DNA from: Homalodisca vitripennis | Lineage: Eukaryota; Arthropoda; Insecta; Hemiptera; Cicadellidae | Length of the DNA stretch: 64,000 bases | Reading direction: 5' to 3' | Assembly (NCBI RefSeq): GCF_021130785.1 | Contig: NC_060207.1 | Span: 101,535,001-101,599,000, forward strand | Part shown: positions 11,919 through 26,200 of the stretch, one piece after another | Position numbering within the stretch: position 1 is the stretch's first letter | Layout: every line of letters begins with the position of its first letter | The notes under the pieces: generated by a model | Database searches by the model: none | Told to the model about the DNA's origin: nothing | The model's input: the letters and a program-made list of their open reading frames with translations, nothing else | Program-made: the position numbers and the translations under genes

Positions 11919-13770
11919 CAGGGATGGTCTACTTAGACTTGCCATACGTCCCGGTTTTGCAAGCTTGTCCCGGTGTCCCGTCCGGTTGCCTGCTTGTCCC
12001 GGTCACGTCAAAGGAGCCGAATGTTTAAAACAATTGAGCTAGGCCTAGTTGTAGTTTAGTCTAGAGGTTCACGACTACACAACTACAAAAGACTACAAAA
12101 AAGAAGTTAAACTTGTTCCTATAGTTGTGCGTTATTTTAAACAGGAATCTGGTGTGCAAGTCAAGCTATTAGACTTTTAAGTCTGTACCAGGCGAAACCG
12201 CTGGAATATTTTTTAATCACCTGATGACAGTTGTTAAAGAAAACAAATTAGAAGAGAAAGTTGTAGGATTTTGTGGTGATAACTGCAATACAAATTTTGG
12301 TGGAGTAAATAGAAGAGGGAAAAAACAATGTATTTGCTCTTATAAAGAATGAACTTGGAAGATCAATAAATGGTATTGGTTGTGGTGCTCATATCGTCCA
12401 CAACGCTGTCCAGACTGCTGTAGATGTGCTTCCCATTGAAATCGAGGCCCTTGTTGTGAAAATCTACAAGTATTTTCATATTTACACTGTAAGGGTTACT
12501 CAACTCAAAGAATTCTGCGAGTTTGCAGATATTGAACACCGTAAATTAATACAACACGGAAATACTAGATTTCTCTCCCTTATACCAGCAATTGAAAGGA
12601 TGATTCAAATGTTTTCTGCTTTGAGAGTGCACTTCTTGTCTCAGGAAATGTGTCCATCTCTGATAAAGAACTTCTTTGATGATGAGCGAGGTGAAGTGTT
12701 CCTATGGTTTGTACATGGTCAGCTAGCATTGTTTAATAAAACTAGTTTAGCCATGGAGAAAAATAAATCCAGTGCTATTGATGTTGTACATGCCTTACAA
12801 AAGTTGAAGGAAAATTTGCAAGAAAGAAAGGAGTCTAACTTCATCCCACATGGAGCAAAAACGGTCCTTAAAACACTTAAGGGTAAAAGCAATGTTGACT
12901 GTAACCAAATGACCAGTGATTTTAACGAATTTTACAGTAGGTATATTTCTTACATTAAACTTTGGGAAGATAGTTTTGGAGAAGCTTAAGATTTCGTCTG
13001 GGTCAATGAAAACAGCATTTCATGGGAAAACATTGAAAGAATTGTAGAAGTAATTAATAAAAGTACCGGAAAACTCAAGATAAACATCGACGAAGTTTTT
13101 GATGAGCTTGACTTGCCAAGAGATTTTGGGCCTCAAAAGTAGAAGTATGGGAAAAAAGAAGACGAGAAGAAACCAAGTGAAGAAAAATGGATGGAGCTGT
13201 TCCATTCTTTTAAACAGCAGAATATTTCAGTGCCAAATCTTGGACTTATAATTGAATATGTTTACTGTCTTCCTGGAACATCTGCACCAGTTGAAAGAGT
13301 TTTCTCCATGATGAACATTGCCTGGAGTGATGATCTGAGGATTAACGCATGAATCCACAGTTCGAAATTTAATGTTATGCAAAGTTAACTTAAAAAAAAA
13401 AACAAAAAGACTTATTGAGAAAGATTTGCTCTAGTGAAAAATACGAATGGTATAAAAAATAAGCCTTGCTTTTACATTTTATAGCTGTCAATGTTTTTAA
13501 GGCCTGAAGTAAGCTTGTATTGTTTAATCGTTTCAATTTATTTAATGAAAGCCGTGTAAAAATATAACCCAAACTGTATTTTTATTGTTATAAGATATAA
13601 TCACTTTTGTACTATTTAGAAATTAAATTACATTCATACAATTATACACAAAGTTTTTTGGTTTTTATTTTTAATTTGACTTCATATTTATCCCTCCCCC
13701 ACGCATTTTGAACAGAGGCGTCCCGGTTGGACGGTGAAAAAATTATGGCAAGCCTAGGTCTACTCAGTTG
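11919..13770 (+). mobile_element. hAT-superfamily DNA transposon (degenerate)
   Basis: The left end begins CAGGGATGGTCTACTTAGAC and continues CTTGCCATA. The right end, read inversely, contains CTAGGCTTGCCATA, and both subterminal zones carry GTCCCGG. The outermost right bases have drifted and I cannot find a matching 8-bp target duplication. The interior encodes a broken hAT transposase. Confidence 0.72.
12117..13386 (+). pseudogene. hAT transposase pseudogene
   Basis: The reading is VVGFCGDNCNTNFGG, then GIGCGAHIVHNAVQTAVDVL (the CxxH-containing catalytic region typical of hAT), then a 187-codon open stretch (12426-12989). It ends with the dimerisation motif GTSAPVERVFSMMN at about 13277-13318. 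It resembles the ZBED/KIAA1586-like hAT branch. An early stop after LLDF (about 12178), a stop at 12987 and frame changes show it is inactive. The BED zinc finger expected at the N terminus was not found. Confidence 0.8.
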
Positions 13771-14124
13771 GGAAGTTCCTAGCCTAAATGATTTTATAAG
13801 CAACTTCGTTACTGTTATTTAGTAATTTTTTATCTTGGGTTTTAATCAACTTGTTTATACTTATTACAATTTTACATATGTTTTATATGTATTGTATTAA
13901 AATTTAGTCTGTATTATACATGTCAACCAGTTTCATGAAAATCAGAATCATATAAGTTGATCTCATTATTCCTTTTCTCCCGTATTTCCTTTCTATCTCT
14001 AGCCTTTTCCATAATTTGTAACATTTGTCCCTGTTTATTCTGTTTGTATTGTTAGCAGTGTAAAATCATAACAATCGGTGAGTTGAGATAACTTGATCTC
14101 TCTAAGAGAAGGTTTTCTGTTCAG

Positions 14125-14228
14125 CTAGACTTGGTCTGTGAGGACAGCTGGTGGATCTCCACTTCCACGACATTCTTCTATGTCGGCTCACTGTTTGGGA
14201 ATGTTGTCTTCGGCTGGATAGCAGACAG
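14125..14228 (+). CDS. SLC22 exon a (first visible)
   Basis: The acceptor ttctgttcag precedes LDLVCEDSWW, and the exon carries TM2 (TFFYVGSLFGNVVFGWIAD). It ends in phase 2 at AG|gtaatc, splitting the arginine of the DR.GRR motif. The phase-0 start shows that at least one upstream coding exon exists. Confidence 0.9.
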
Positions 14229-17200
14229 GTAATCCTGTGTTTAGATTTAGAGTACCTGCTGAAACCAGTGCCTTTGTAATTAATTCTGTTATGTAGCTAA
14301 TGTGAAGGTTTAATAATTACAAAGCATTGTGTCTAAGGAGTACTTCTTACCACTGAAATCCAAAAGGCAAAAATGGAAGGTTCAAAACAAGTGCTGACTA
14401 ATTTGTTTCAAGTATAAAGTCAATACTCTTACTCTAGTGTTATTCATTCAAGTGTGAAAAATTAGGATAAGAACATTTCACTTCTAAGTTAGGAACTGTT
14501 CAAAACATTGTATATCATCGATTTGTCATTCTTTACACTGGACTATCTACTCTTAAAGCCAACATTCAAATAAAATAATATATTTCTTTATCATGTAGAC
14601 TATGTACAGATTAGATTAAACACAGGAACAGTTTTATATGATATGTCACACAATACTAATGCATTACAATAGGTACTGATAAGTAATGTCCTAATCGTGT
14701 TTAATACAACTCTCTCCCTGATTCCGTTTTGTAAGATTCTTGCACAAGTCAATGAGGCTGTTAAAAACAGGCCAAATAGGAGATAAGCTAAGATAATCTA
14801 TTCTCCTCAAATTTTAATTCTCAATGCCAAGTACATGTTATAAAGAAAAAAACTCAGTAGGCTGACAATTACTTTTTTATTTACGGGGTATGTAATATTT
14901 CTTTTTTGTATGATTGCCTGTTGTTTCATGTGTCAATGAGGAAATTATCTATAGACTTGAATTTTGTACTGAACCTCAGCAAACCCAATTAAGCGACACT
15001 TGGTGTGGCATACTCCTACCTTGTCTAAATATAACCACTAGTTTAAAAACCACCATAATCCTCAAGAGAAAGTTCTATTGCATCTGCAGAATTAAAGTTT
15101 TAAATTAATGTTTCAAACTTCATAATACAACAAAACATATAATAATTGAACAAAAGTTATTTCCTGCTTTTAAATGTCTCATTAGTTTTATAATAAGGAA
15201 CATAATTTGGAACTTCAAAAAACCTGTCTCAAAATCTTTTTTCCCAAATTTTAGTCAGAATTATTTTCTGTAAATGTTTTAAAACCAAACTCTCAGTCAG
15301 AAACAAATTATTAAAATTTGTTCTAATATTTTGCCGAATGTCAACAAAACCGGTATTTTTACCTTTAAAAACTGCATTCATATTAGATTAATAGTATGTT
15401 TATTTCTATTATGCAATTTACTCTAGCATTGATCATGTTTTAAATGACACGCTAATAGATAAAAAAAGATCCAACCTATGCATGGTAGATCCTGACTAAT
15501 AATAACTATAGGTTTTCCAAGTCAGCCTGGTCCTTTACAATAGTTACCGGTCCATTTTTTCCTTTCATGGGAATATTTTCTCTCCTCACACCAATACCCA
15601 CTTGTAATCTTTCTTCTCTTGTCAGTTTAGGAAGGTTTCTTCTGGTAGGTGTTAGTGATATTTGCATGAAATGAGATCTCTGTTGCCAATCCAAGGTATC
15701 TAGTTCTTAGCTTTGAAAGCAATTTCAGCATCAAATCAGCTGACAAATGTTAAAATTATGCCTATAAGCTTGTCCACATTAAATTGTTTGCCCAAAAAGT
15801 GGCAAGCTTCCAACATCTACTCAATTATGTTCATACCAACTCCTTGGGCTGCACTTTGACAGTTTTTGCAACATAACACTCATTGGTTTTGATTTCTTAT
15901 ATTTCAACAAAGTTATTCCTAGCATACTAGCATGTTCTCCACTCCTATTCTCCAGTAGTTGTACCTTTTCTTTCAATGTTTATTTTTGGTTGTGAATAGA
16001 AAAATCTCACAGTCCATCATTTTATACCAGAAATCATTATAATCCACTTTAAGTTTATTTGCCTTTGCAGTCTCTCACTATAACTGTATTGTATTACACA
16101 ACAATAAATCCTTTTTCAAATACCTATGTATTCAGGCTCTCGATACTGTTGGGATTCAAAATTTAGAGCATTAAAGTATGCATTAAGTTAATGTAAGGAG
16201 TTTGACACATCTGCACTGCTCAGAATAAAACAAGTTAGAGCTAATGACCAATTCATTGGTTAATCTTATAACATTCTTTTTAATGAATGTCTATAAGAGG
16301 ATCTTCCTTACAAGGAAGGAATAATTAAGGATATTTCCTTTTACAAGACATTTTTTCCTAATTCTAAAGATTTGTCGTTTCTCTTTTTAATTTACTTCCC
16401 AGAAGAAATTATCTCTCACCCTCTGTAAAGCACTAACCACCCACTCTAAACTATCATAATTAGAAATTATGAGATGTTAATTGTTTCAGGTGCGGGCGCC
16501 GAGTCTCATTCCTCTGTATTCTTTTCTCAATGGTATGGGTGGCCATCCTGACATCTTTCTCCCCCAACTATCTGGTGTACACTATTATGCGCACCATCAG
16601 CGGCTTCTTCTTCCCTGCCATCTTCCAGATACCCTTCATCCTTGGTAATAAACTTGGCCAGTTAGTTCAGTGTTGTACTCATGATGCTGATGTCTGATTT
16701 GATATGATGCTTGTTATGAAGGTCATAAAAGCTCTAAAATTAGCAAGATATACATATAAATGTTATAAGAAACCTTCATGGTCAGTTATATCATAGAAGT
16801 GTTTTTTAACACTGATACAACAATAAAATCACATTTTCTTTTTATCTAACATTCCCATACATTATTATAAAGATCCAGTATGATGATTGGAAGCAGAAAC
16901 GGAACATCCATGGAATACAAGTTTATTGAAAATGTTACAACAAAAGTAATTTTAGTGATCCATTTTAATGTTTTTATATGGATTACAATTAACTTAACTA
17001 ATCGGTTACAAGAATTTAAAAGGTAGAAAAGGGTCTTGGAGAAGCCATTGAACTTAAGTTGTCATCCAGATGCAGAAGAGAATCACCTTTTAAGATTTTC
17101 TAAAATTGTCGCATATGCTATAAGGTGGGACAATTTTAGCAACTATGTTAGCTGATCTTGAAATATATTAAACATCTGTGGTATTCTCCAAAACAAAAGT

Positions 17201-20200
17201 CAATTTTTTTAGCCTGAGAAATTTTGTAACAATTTTTAATGTAAGTATATACAAAGGATGTTTGATTAGTAAAAACGATGCAATAGTTTGTCTAAAGAAA
17301 ATAACTATAATGGGATATGCAGAATTAACTGTGAAAAGTTTATGGTAATATACTGCACCAGAGAGATAGCTAAAAGATAGGTTTCTTTGAAAAGATAGAC
17401 CTAGATTGAACTAGGTGGTGAAGTCAAGCTTCAACCTGATACATCCCAAAACAATGTGAAATGAGCGTTGTGATCTGAGTTAACAAGCAGATTAACACTG
17501 ACAAGGTGTTATGCCCAGGTGGAGAATACTAGTTTACTGGATTATTCCCACAAATAGATGCCAAGGTGCTGTAGAGCAGTACTAGGTGTTCACAGGGCGA
17601 GGAAATGATTGCCTTGTAAAATAAAGGCATGCCTAAAAGATGACATAGGCTTAAACATGTGTACAGAGTCTTTATATGACCAATGATCGATTTAGTACCA
17701 GTAGCAGAAACTTAATACAAAAAAATCAAGTATTTACAAATGAATTTTTCTACAATTTTCTGCATGTTACCTAGATTTTTATAATCAGTAAAATATTGAA
17801 CAAAGTTCATAGATGATCTTTTTATTCAGTTTCTTCATCAGAGAAAAGTACCATGCCAATAGAGGGAGCAGAAGTCAAAAAAAAAAATTACTTTATCAGT
17901 AAAACACTAAAACGTTTTACCCACGTAGCACAAAACGTTATTGAAAGACACAAAGGAAAACTCAAACAAACCAAAAGTTGATGTGGTTGCTGTATAAGGG
18001 ATGTTCAGGGACTTATATTTGTAGATTTTATTACATGTATCAATAAAATAATATTGTACCCATGTTTAAAATGATGAATGTGTATATAACAGAGTGTCAA
18101 GAACGGTTCTGCTTGATGGTTATCATAGGAACACAAACTATCAGATATTTTAGGGATCTTATGGAAGGGTGTTTATCAATTATTCTCCAAGCAGTTCATT
18201 GAGTGAGCATGGCATCAACATTGGCTTCCATCCAGAGCCATACTCAACTTTGGCGGGCCCCGTAAAAGATATTCGGCTGGGCCCCGACTTGTACCATAAC
18301 CCACCCCTGCACAAGTGTGACAGGGCTGGCCCGGGGTTTCTGAGAGTCTAGGGCCTGGTAAAATTGTCTGAAAAAACTTATCTGAGTATGAACTTCGTTT
18401 ATCGAGAGAGGACATTTAAGGCTAAAATGACTGCCTTGATCTTAGACTTCAAAATAGCTGCCTGCCTACAACATCCATAACAGTGATTTGGTGAAACGTT
18501 TAGTTTTACGTGGTATAAAGTGACGAGAATGAAGATCACCTACAAACACCAGCTCTAACAACCAACCTATCTATTCAAATATAAAAATACTACAACTATC
18601 TCAAGATTAACAACAAAGAAGGCATTGTTAGAGTGATCTCATTGTAGACGGCACCTAGGCATACATTGAAATTGACATATCCAATTAATATTGATGTTTA
18701 TTAAACTAGCAAGATCAAAAATCAACATGTTCATTTAATCAAGAATAACTACCCAAAAAGCCATCTACACACTCAAAAGTCATATTTTATAAAAGTAATA
18801 TATTGACAACCTGAATAGTGACGTCAGAACCAAATCACAGATTACATGTAGATCACGCTAGCTCAGCACCAGCTGCTAGGCAGACTAGTATGTCATTAAT
18901 AATAAGTGGCCAATGGTATAGCTGGACGGTGTGGAGCCCCCCCCCCCCGCAGCGAATTGAATTGCACCCTTCCTGTGAAAAGCTGTTCTAAAGAGATTGT
19001 TGGATCATAGTGTCAAACATGACTCTGTCAATGGAAAATGAACAACTACAGCAATGATCAAACTAACCGATACCATTATTGACAGCTTGGAAACAGGTTA
19101 TAATCAACAGCAATTCAGACCTAAGTAAAGCTTTTGATTGCTTAAGTCAATGTTTCTCAAAGTGTGCCACGAAATCCAGCCAGGGTTGAGCGATAGTACA
19201 AAATTATAAACAAACAAAATAACATATAGTTTAGGCCAGACTAGGTTTATAATGTCATATAGAATTATTTAATTATCATTAATTATTCTTAAACCTCCAT
19301 AAATTACTTTTATACAAAAATAATTAAGCACAAAAAAAAAGAGAAACTCAATCTGTGGAAGGCTATCATGGCTAAAGGTGTTTACAAAAGATTCCTGCCT
19401 TGAAACAGTTTATTGAATACAATTATTTGAATGTGCAATAATAGTTTAGTTATGTGTTTTTTTTTGCAATGTCTTTCCAAACAGAGAATGCATTTTGATT
19501 TTGATTAATATCTCTCTGTCAACGATGTTAACTTTATAATGTGGGGATCAAATCCATTTAATGAAGAAATGCATCCAAATGTTGAAGAGAGTGAACAACT
19601 GGTTATATCCAAACAGATAAAGACTGTTAAAGACTGGATCCAAAACTATTTGCTAGAGTTTTGGTGTAATGTCAAAAAACAATACAAGCAAATTGTCAGG
19701 AAATTGTTGAGTGTGTTGATACCTTTTGCTACTCCCTACCTTTATGAGGTGCGTTTCTCAGCTATGGCAGTCATCAAATTAAAATACAAATATTCTATTT
19801 GAGATTTTTATGATGGCTAATTTATAATTATATGTAACCAGGCAAATATGTCACCAATGTATAAATTATTTTATTTATTTATTTCATTGTGTTTATTCAT
19901 AAAATCTAATGAGGTGACCTGAGAGGATGAGGCGTCACAGTTTTTAAATATTCAATACAAGTAGAATTATAGATAAAATAATACACAATTACCACATCTA
20001 ACGCCACAATATGAGTTAAGTTTACGGTATTCTCCAAGAATTGTGTCATAATTCCATAATTCACTTCAACTTTGTATGTTATGGCTCCCATAATATGGCA
20101 AGTAATGCATAAATTACTTTATTATTACATGAGATGTTCTAAGTAAATTGCTGAATGCAGCTCTGGAGATGATGGGCCCAAGATACCGGACGTTCGCTGG

Positions 20201-23200
20201 CATGGTCATCTGCATGTTCTTTGCTGGAGCGATGTCCTTGCTGGCTCTGCTTGGGTACCTGCTGCGAGACTGGTTCTCTCTCTCGCTGGCCACTTCTGTC
20301 CCCTTCCTCCTACTCTTTAGGTCAGCAATGACTCACAATAATAATATATCAAATGTAATATACTTACATTTTAGGAAGAGTTATTTCACACATTTGTGGA
20401 TACTAAAGTTTTGTTCGTATTGTATCAGTATCATGCCGGTATCTTAGTAGAGACCGTTGATTATAAAAGCTAAAACAATCATATCCATTAGGTTTTATAA
20501 TTTACAAGTTGTTTAAATTTTCTCTTATTGGTTATTATGATTAGACAAGCCTCTATTTGTTAAGGGTAAAACCAGCAATGTATTGTTTTAAACATTGAAT
20601 TTGCTTGAAAATTTACAACATCCACCCCACAGTTTTGTGGTAAGTAGGTTCTTAAATAATTAGATGGGGTTCCTAATCTTTTTAAAGATAATGTACCCCA
20701 AAAATGAAGTTCCATAACTGCAGTGATTTAAGAATGGTAATTCTTTGCAGACTTTGACAAAGGTTAATCATAAAAGATGTAATAATTTTGTATGAATAGA
20801 AAATGCATATTTAAATGTATCTATGATAACTGTTGCTCATGAAAATAATTAAAGGTTTAACTAAGGATAATTATTATTTTACGCTTCTAAAAATTTGTGA
20901 TTATGATGCATTTATACCACTTTGTGTTTGGGACAAGAATATTAAAAATTCTCTACCAATTCTCTACCTGTGCACTTTTTTGTTTAAATATTTCTCTAGT
21001 TGAGCAAATAATTTTTATAAATATTACAATGTACTAAAAGTGTGCTCTTCATTGGTAGATTAGTCAGTAGACAATCTTCTACATCTATATAACTGAATTG
21101 AGTATTATGGTCTATGGCCCTATTAATACTTAGTAAGAAATTCTGCAAATTTAGTGCAACTTGTAACAAAGTGTTATACTGTGTCAGCTACTACTGGATC
21201 ACACCTGAGTCTCCGAGGTGGCTCCTGAGTAAAAACCGCATTGACGAAGCTGAAGTTATCGTCCAAAGAATGGCCAAAGTCAACAGGAGACCCATCCCAG
21301 CCAACTTTCTACACCAGTTAGAGGTCTGGATAATGTAAATAATGGATTTATAATCCTGTATAATCCTCAACAATAATTTTTAGTGGTAGAAGTTACTTTT
21401 GTTGGTCATAGCAATAATTTAATTTGGATTTAGATTAAATTTTATATAGAGAATGAAAGTGTCACTTACATGCTTGCTAAGAATTATACAATTTAACTCC
21501 AATTATCTACAAAAACTGTAACTTTTTACATCACAGTATTCCACTAACTACTGAAAGTTGTGGCGATTCGTCACTCAAGATGGCCAAAAAAAGTTATGGA
21601 AATTTTTTTCTGTATTATTATTATTCTCTATTAAGTTCTGAACAATAATAATTGAAGAAAAATTTGTTTTCAAACATATTTCGGCATGTTATTGGGCATT
21701 TTATAAAGTGTGATCTAATCCATGTTTACCTACTGCCAAACTTTGATAACAATTATGCACCAAACGAGTTATCACATGTTTTCAGGTATCACATGTTAAA
21801 TCTAGAGATCCAGAAGAAGTAATAAGATGACAATATTTGTGGATAATTTATATTATTTCACACACTAGTCTTTAAGGATTCTTATAGTTTTAACACATTT
21901 CGTTATATTACATTTTTGTTAAAACATATTTTTATTAAATTATATTTATACTAAAATAAAAGCATACATGTTTTACAACATATCAATGGAGATATGGATA
22001 TGAAAATACATGTATTTCCAAAGGATATTAGTAACTTTAATTTGACTCCAAAAAAATTAAAATTGAATGAGTAATTTTTTAAATGTTGGATTTGTTTATC
22101 TTTTACATAACAAAACCTTCAAAATGTTGTCACAAATTTGTATCTTAATTAGCTCTTATAAACCAAAAAATAACATAAATATTATTGCTAGGCCATAGAT
22201 TAAAAATGAACTACTTCAGTGCAGAATCTCTTTAAGTCATACTTGGGTCATATGTGCTTACATTAACACATTTTTAGATATTTACATTCTGAGCATTGAA
22301 ATAAAAAAAATCGTCAAACCTTAAGCCTTTCCTTACCAATAGAAAACCTGCATGTTCTACCTAGAGATGTGTATTGGCACGTTTTTTTTATGCAGCCATC
22401 CATAATACAGAGAAGAGCTTACCACTGTGATTGGAGCCTTTGCATTTAAACAAAGAGAACTGGAATGTGGTCACAGTTCATGTATAGGTAATATATTTTG
22501 GCGTGAGGCAGACAAAGATTGTCAGTATCTCAAGAAAAAACAAAAAAAAAAAAACAAAACAATCAGTTATGGTCCATGAATTTTTGGTTTCAAAAAGCAT
22601 CATCTTAATGTCAACTCCCCTAAAAATGCTAATTTATATAGATTTGATTTTAAATTCACACAGTAACCTGTTTTCATTTTACATTTAAACAACAAATTAT
22701 TAACTGAAACTTTTAAACTCAACATTAATTGTGAACAGTAAATGCTTTATTAACTTAACAAATATCACAGTGGTGAAGGAATGAAAACTGGTTTACAAAT
22801 TATTATGAATTAGGAACTCTAATTAAACGTAATAAATATCATGGCCAACAACATGATAATCTACAATGAAATATGGCTTTAAGAATTGGAACAAGTGTTT
22901 CTAAAACTGTTGTAATACATTTTACTGGACCGATCCAGTAATTAGTTTTGTTGATCTGATAATAAATTAATTCTGAAGTGAAAGTCCAGAATTATTTTGT
23001 TCAAACTTTTCACACTTTATTTTTAGCCATAAAGTGATTTACATGGGTTTCGTGTCCATTGGAAATGTCAAGTGGAAATTTTGATTTTTAGTGAATTCAT
23101 TATTCCTTTAGAGTTTCAAAAATAGCAATACAGTACCACATTTTAAAACAAAAGAAAATTGTGTTAGGATATATCATGATACAGTTATAAAAGAATTCTA

Positions 23201-26200
23201 GTAATTCAAGATAAATGGTAGGTACTGAAACCGTACAGAAAAGAGAAAGAGAAATTAAAACTAAGAAAGTTATGCTAAGGTACGTACTTATTGTTTTTTG
23301 TAATTTATAAAGAAAATATAAAATAGTTCAGTAACTAAAAGTAGTGACCTTTACAACATTTAACAATGGTTATAATATTTATAAATACAGATTGATATGT
23401 AACTAACAAAACTTTATTTGTATATTCCAAATTTGGCCAATAATCTGAAATCTGAAAATAAAGAAATTACTCTTTTATTAGATGAAATAACTTTCGAACA
23501 ATAAATAAAACTCACTGCAAATAATTAAGCGATGCCCCTAAGTTCAAGAAATGCACAGAAAGGAATGGGAACATCAGATAATTGCACTGCATACTCTATG
23601 AAACAATGTAATTTAGAACACTACTTTAGACTACTAAGCATTTAAAGAAATTTCAGAAAATAATCTCTAAAATTGCACATTTACCAGGAACATAGAAAAC
23701 CGAAAAAAAAAACAAATATAGTAAAATAAGTAATAAGAAGTAGTATAGTGTAGTAAGTATAGTGAAATAAGGTTGCATCACAATATATGTCCTTAGTTCA
23801 ACATACAATAAAGTTCAAGCATCCAGAAGCTTGAGAATCTCTTGGCTCAGGTGTATGATACTTTTAGTTTGTAAATGCTGAATACTGCAACTAGAGGTAT
23901 AGAGAGAGGCAATCTAGTACTCTATGGTCCAAAAGATAGAAATACAAAATTGATTAGCCACATTGAACTGGTGCACCATAAATAAATATATTTGAATAAC
24001 AGTTAAGTCACCTATTCTACTCAGATAATATATGTTTCTCTCCTTATGGGTTAGAAATATACTATCTGTAATAAAATTGCAAATATCAGAATTAAAAAAA
24101 AACAAGTACCACCGGTACTTGATATTCTTTATCATACATCAAAGAAATAAATTCTTGATATTTCTTTCGTAGGCGGAGAGTCAAAGTCTGTCTCGAGCTC
24201 GGCAGCAAGTTCCAGTGTCCTCATCGGCCACTCCCATGGACATCCTGCGTCACCCAAACATCCGCAACAAGTTCCTGATCCTAGCCTTTGACTGGGTGGC
24301 CAATGCCGTTGTTTACAATGGATTGGCCTATAACACCACCAACCTTGGTGTCAGCGACTATTTGGCTTTTTTTATTGGTAAGCTGCTAATGCTCGTTATT
24401 GTTATAATTCATCGAGTTCATCTTGTAATGGTGGGCCTGTATCATGATCTATCTCTTTATACATTGACGCTCTAATAACCACATCAATTAACAATGGAAC
24501 TTGACAATACAAAACTTTAGTGTGTATTTGTTGCTGCAAAATTCTTAATATTTGGTTTAAGAGGACAGTCCCTAGAACAATGTGATATAACAATAGCCTG
24601 AATATTAGATGTTACCATCTTTTCTAGAACATAAACTCGGAGATTTTCTCTCATCAGTATAATGATTATGGAAAACATATATAAATTAATCTTGATATAT
24701 ATATTAGTTCTTCTTACGATGATGGAAACAATGAAAACTGAAAACCTTCACTTCTTAGCAGGTTGGTCTGATCATACATGTGATATTGAACAAGTTTTTA
24801 CATGCAAGCAATCATTATGCGAGTACAATAAATGTGATACATCTGAATTAATTGCTTTATTAATTTTGGTGCTGTTCTGAATTTGCAAAAGAACCAGATT
24901 TATGAGATTTAATAGGAACATAGAACTATAAACAATTTTCTAATCACCATGCAGTGGTGAAAAATATCTAAAATATCACATGACCTTTGGGTGATGTCCA
25001 TGATTATGGGTACAACCTCTGGTCACAGGGCTTTAGATAAAAGTTTAAACCTAAACATTTCTCCTCCATTTAAATTTGTTCAAATCCATATTAGTGACTT
25101 GACTCATAGCTTCAACCCTAAGTCTTCATTCCATTTGGCCATATTTGATGGAACATGACTTCAGGATTGACCAACAAAATCACTATGTCAAGTTTTGTAA
25201 ATACTCTTTCCTAACAAAGCCCTCATAACAGTATTGTTGAGAATTATTCCACCTTGGGTTCTGCCCTCTTGGTTCCAAATGTATTTGCTCTTAGTCCTAG
25301 TTAGAACATAAGTCATAGAATACTCATGCCAAATTTGGACAACAGCCATCCAATAATAACAGATCCTAACCAGTTACTTGATTCACTGCTTCCATTCAGT
25401 GCATTACCCCCTCTGGTCACATGAGGTTGAAATCAGACCTAGGTTGAACCTATAATATAAAATCAGTATACTACATTTTGTTATGATTCCTATGATTTGA
25501 ATTATTGATTATAGTTTTCATCCAATACAGTTGAATAACAAAATTTAAACTTAGATTTTAAGTTGAGGATTAGAAGAGGAAACACTGTACCAAATCTGGA
25601 GAAAATCTGACAAAAAATACAGTTGCTAGAGTGTTTATAGGTAGACAGACAAACTTGGAAATGTTTTACTGCTAGTCAAGTTAAGGCTTCTCTACATTCA
25701 GCCAACAAATTATGAATGTTTGAGGTGGTGTGGTGGAGATCCCAAGTTACTTCATCACGTGGTGGGCCATGGACCGGTTTGGCCGCCGCTCCGTCCTGTG
25801 CCTCACTATGTTGCTGGGTGGCTTGGCCTGTGTGTCTTGCATGTTTGTGCCTGAAGGTAAGTCCATAGTAGTCCTTAAGTATGTCTGTTTTTTTTTTAGA
25901 TAGTGTCCTAAAAATAAATGTCAAAAGGAAGTGTAAATAGAATATTAGCCTTGCAGGATAAGTGAGAACATGTCTTTGATATGGTCACATTCATTTATTT
26001 GGACTTTTTAAAACGAAAACCAATAAGATTTTTACAAATCAATTATTTAAATTTCAAAACAAAATATTTTATTTAATTTTTTTGGAATGCTGCCATTGTT
26101 AAACAACCACTCTAAACAGTGCAGAATAACCAGTCAATAAAAGAAACAGAAAGTAAAAAATAATACGTTAACTAATATTATCAGCATACTAGGAGAAGAG

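Noticed and set aside
11553..11945. 130-codon ORF on the - strand
   Set aside because: No domain or homology is recognisable, and it overlaps the left end of the hAT element. Most likely a chance frame.
15506..15900. Minus-strand 62-codon frame (LTREERLQVG region) and its extension
   Set aside because: It has a protein-like look, possibly an old transposase, but I could not match it to a family and the extension is full of stops.
18169..18415. GC-rich overlapping frames on both strands in SLC22 intron 2
   Set aside because: No acceptor/donor pair fits the transporter phases and no family match was found. It is perhaps part of an unrecognised repeat.
21324..24172. Search for an extra SLC22 exon in this 2.8-kb intron
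   Set aside because: Exons d and e join in phase 0 with normal family spacing, and no additional splice-bounded coding segment was seen.
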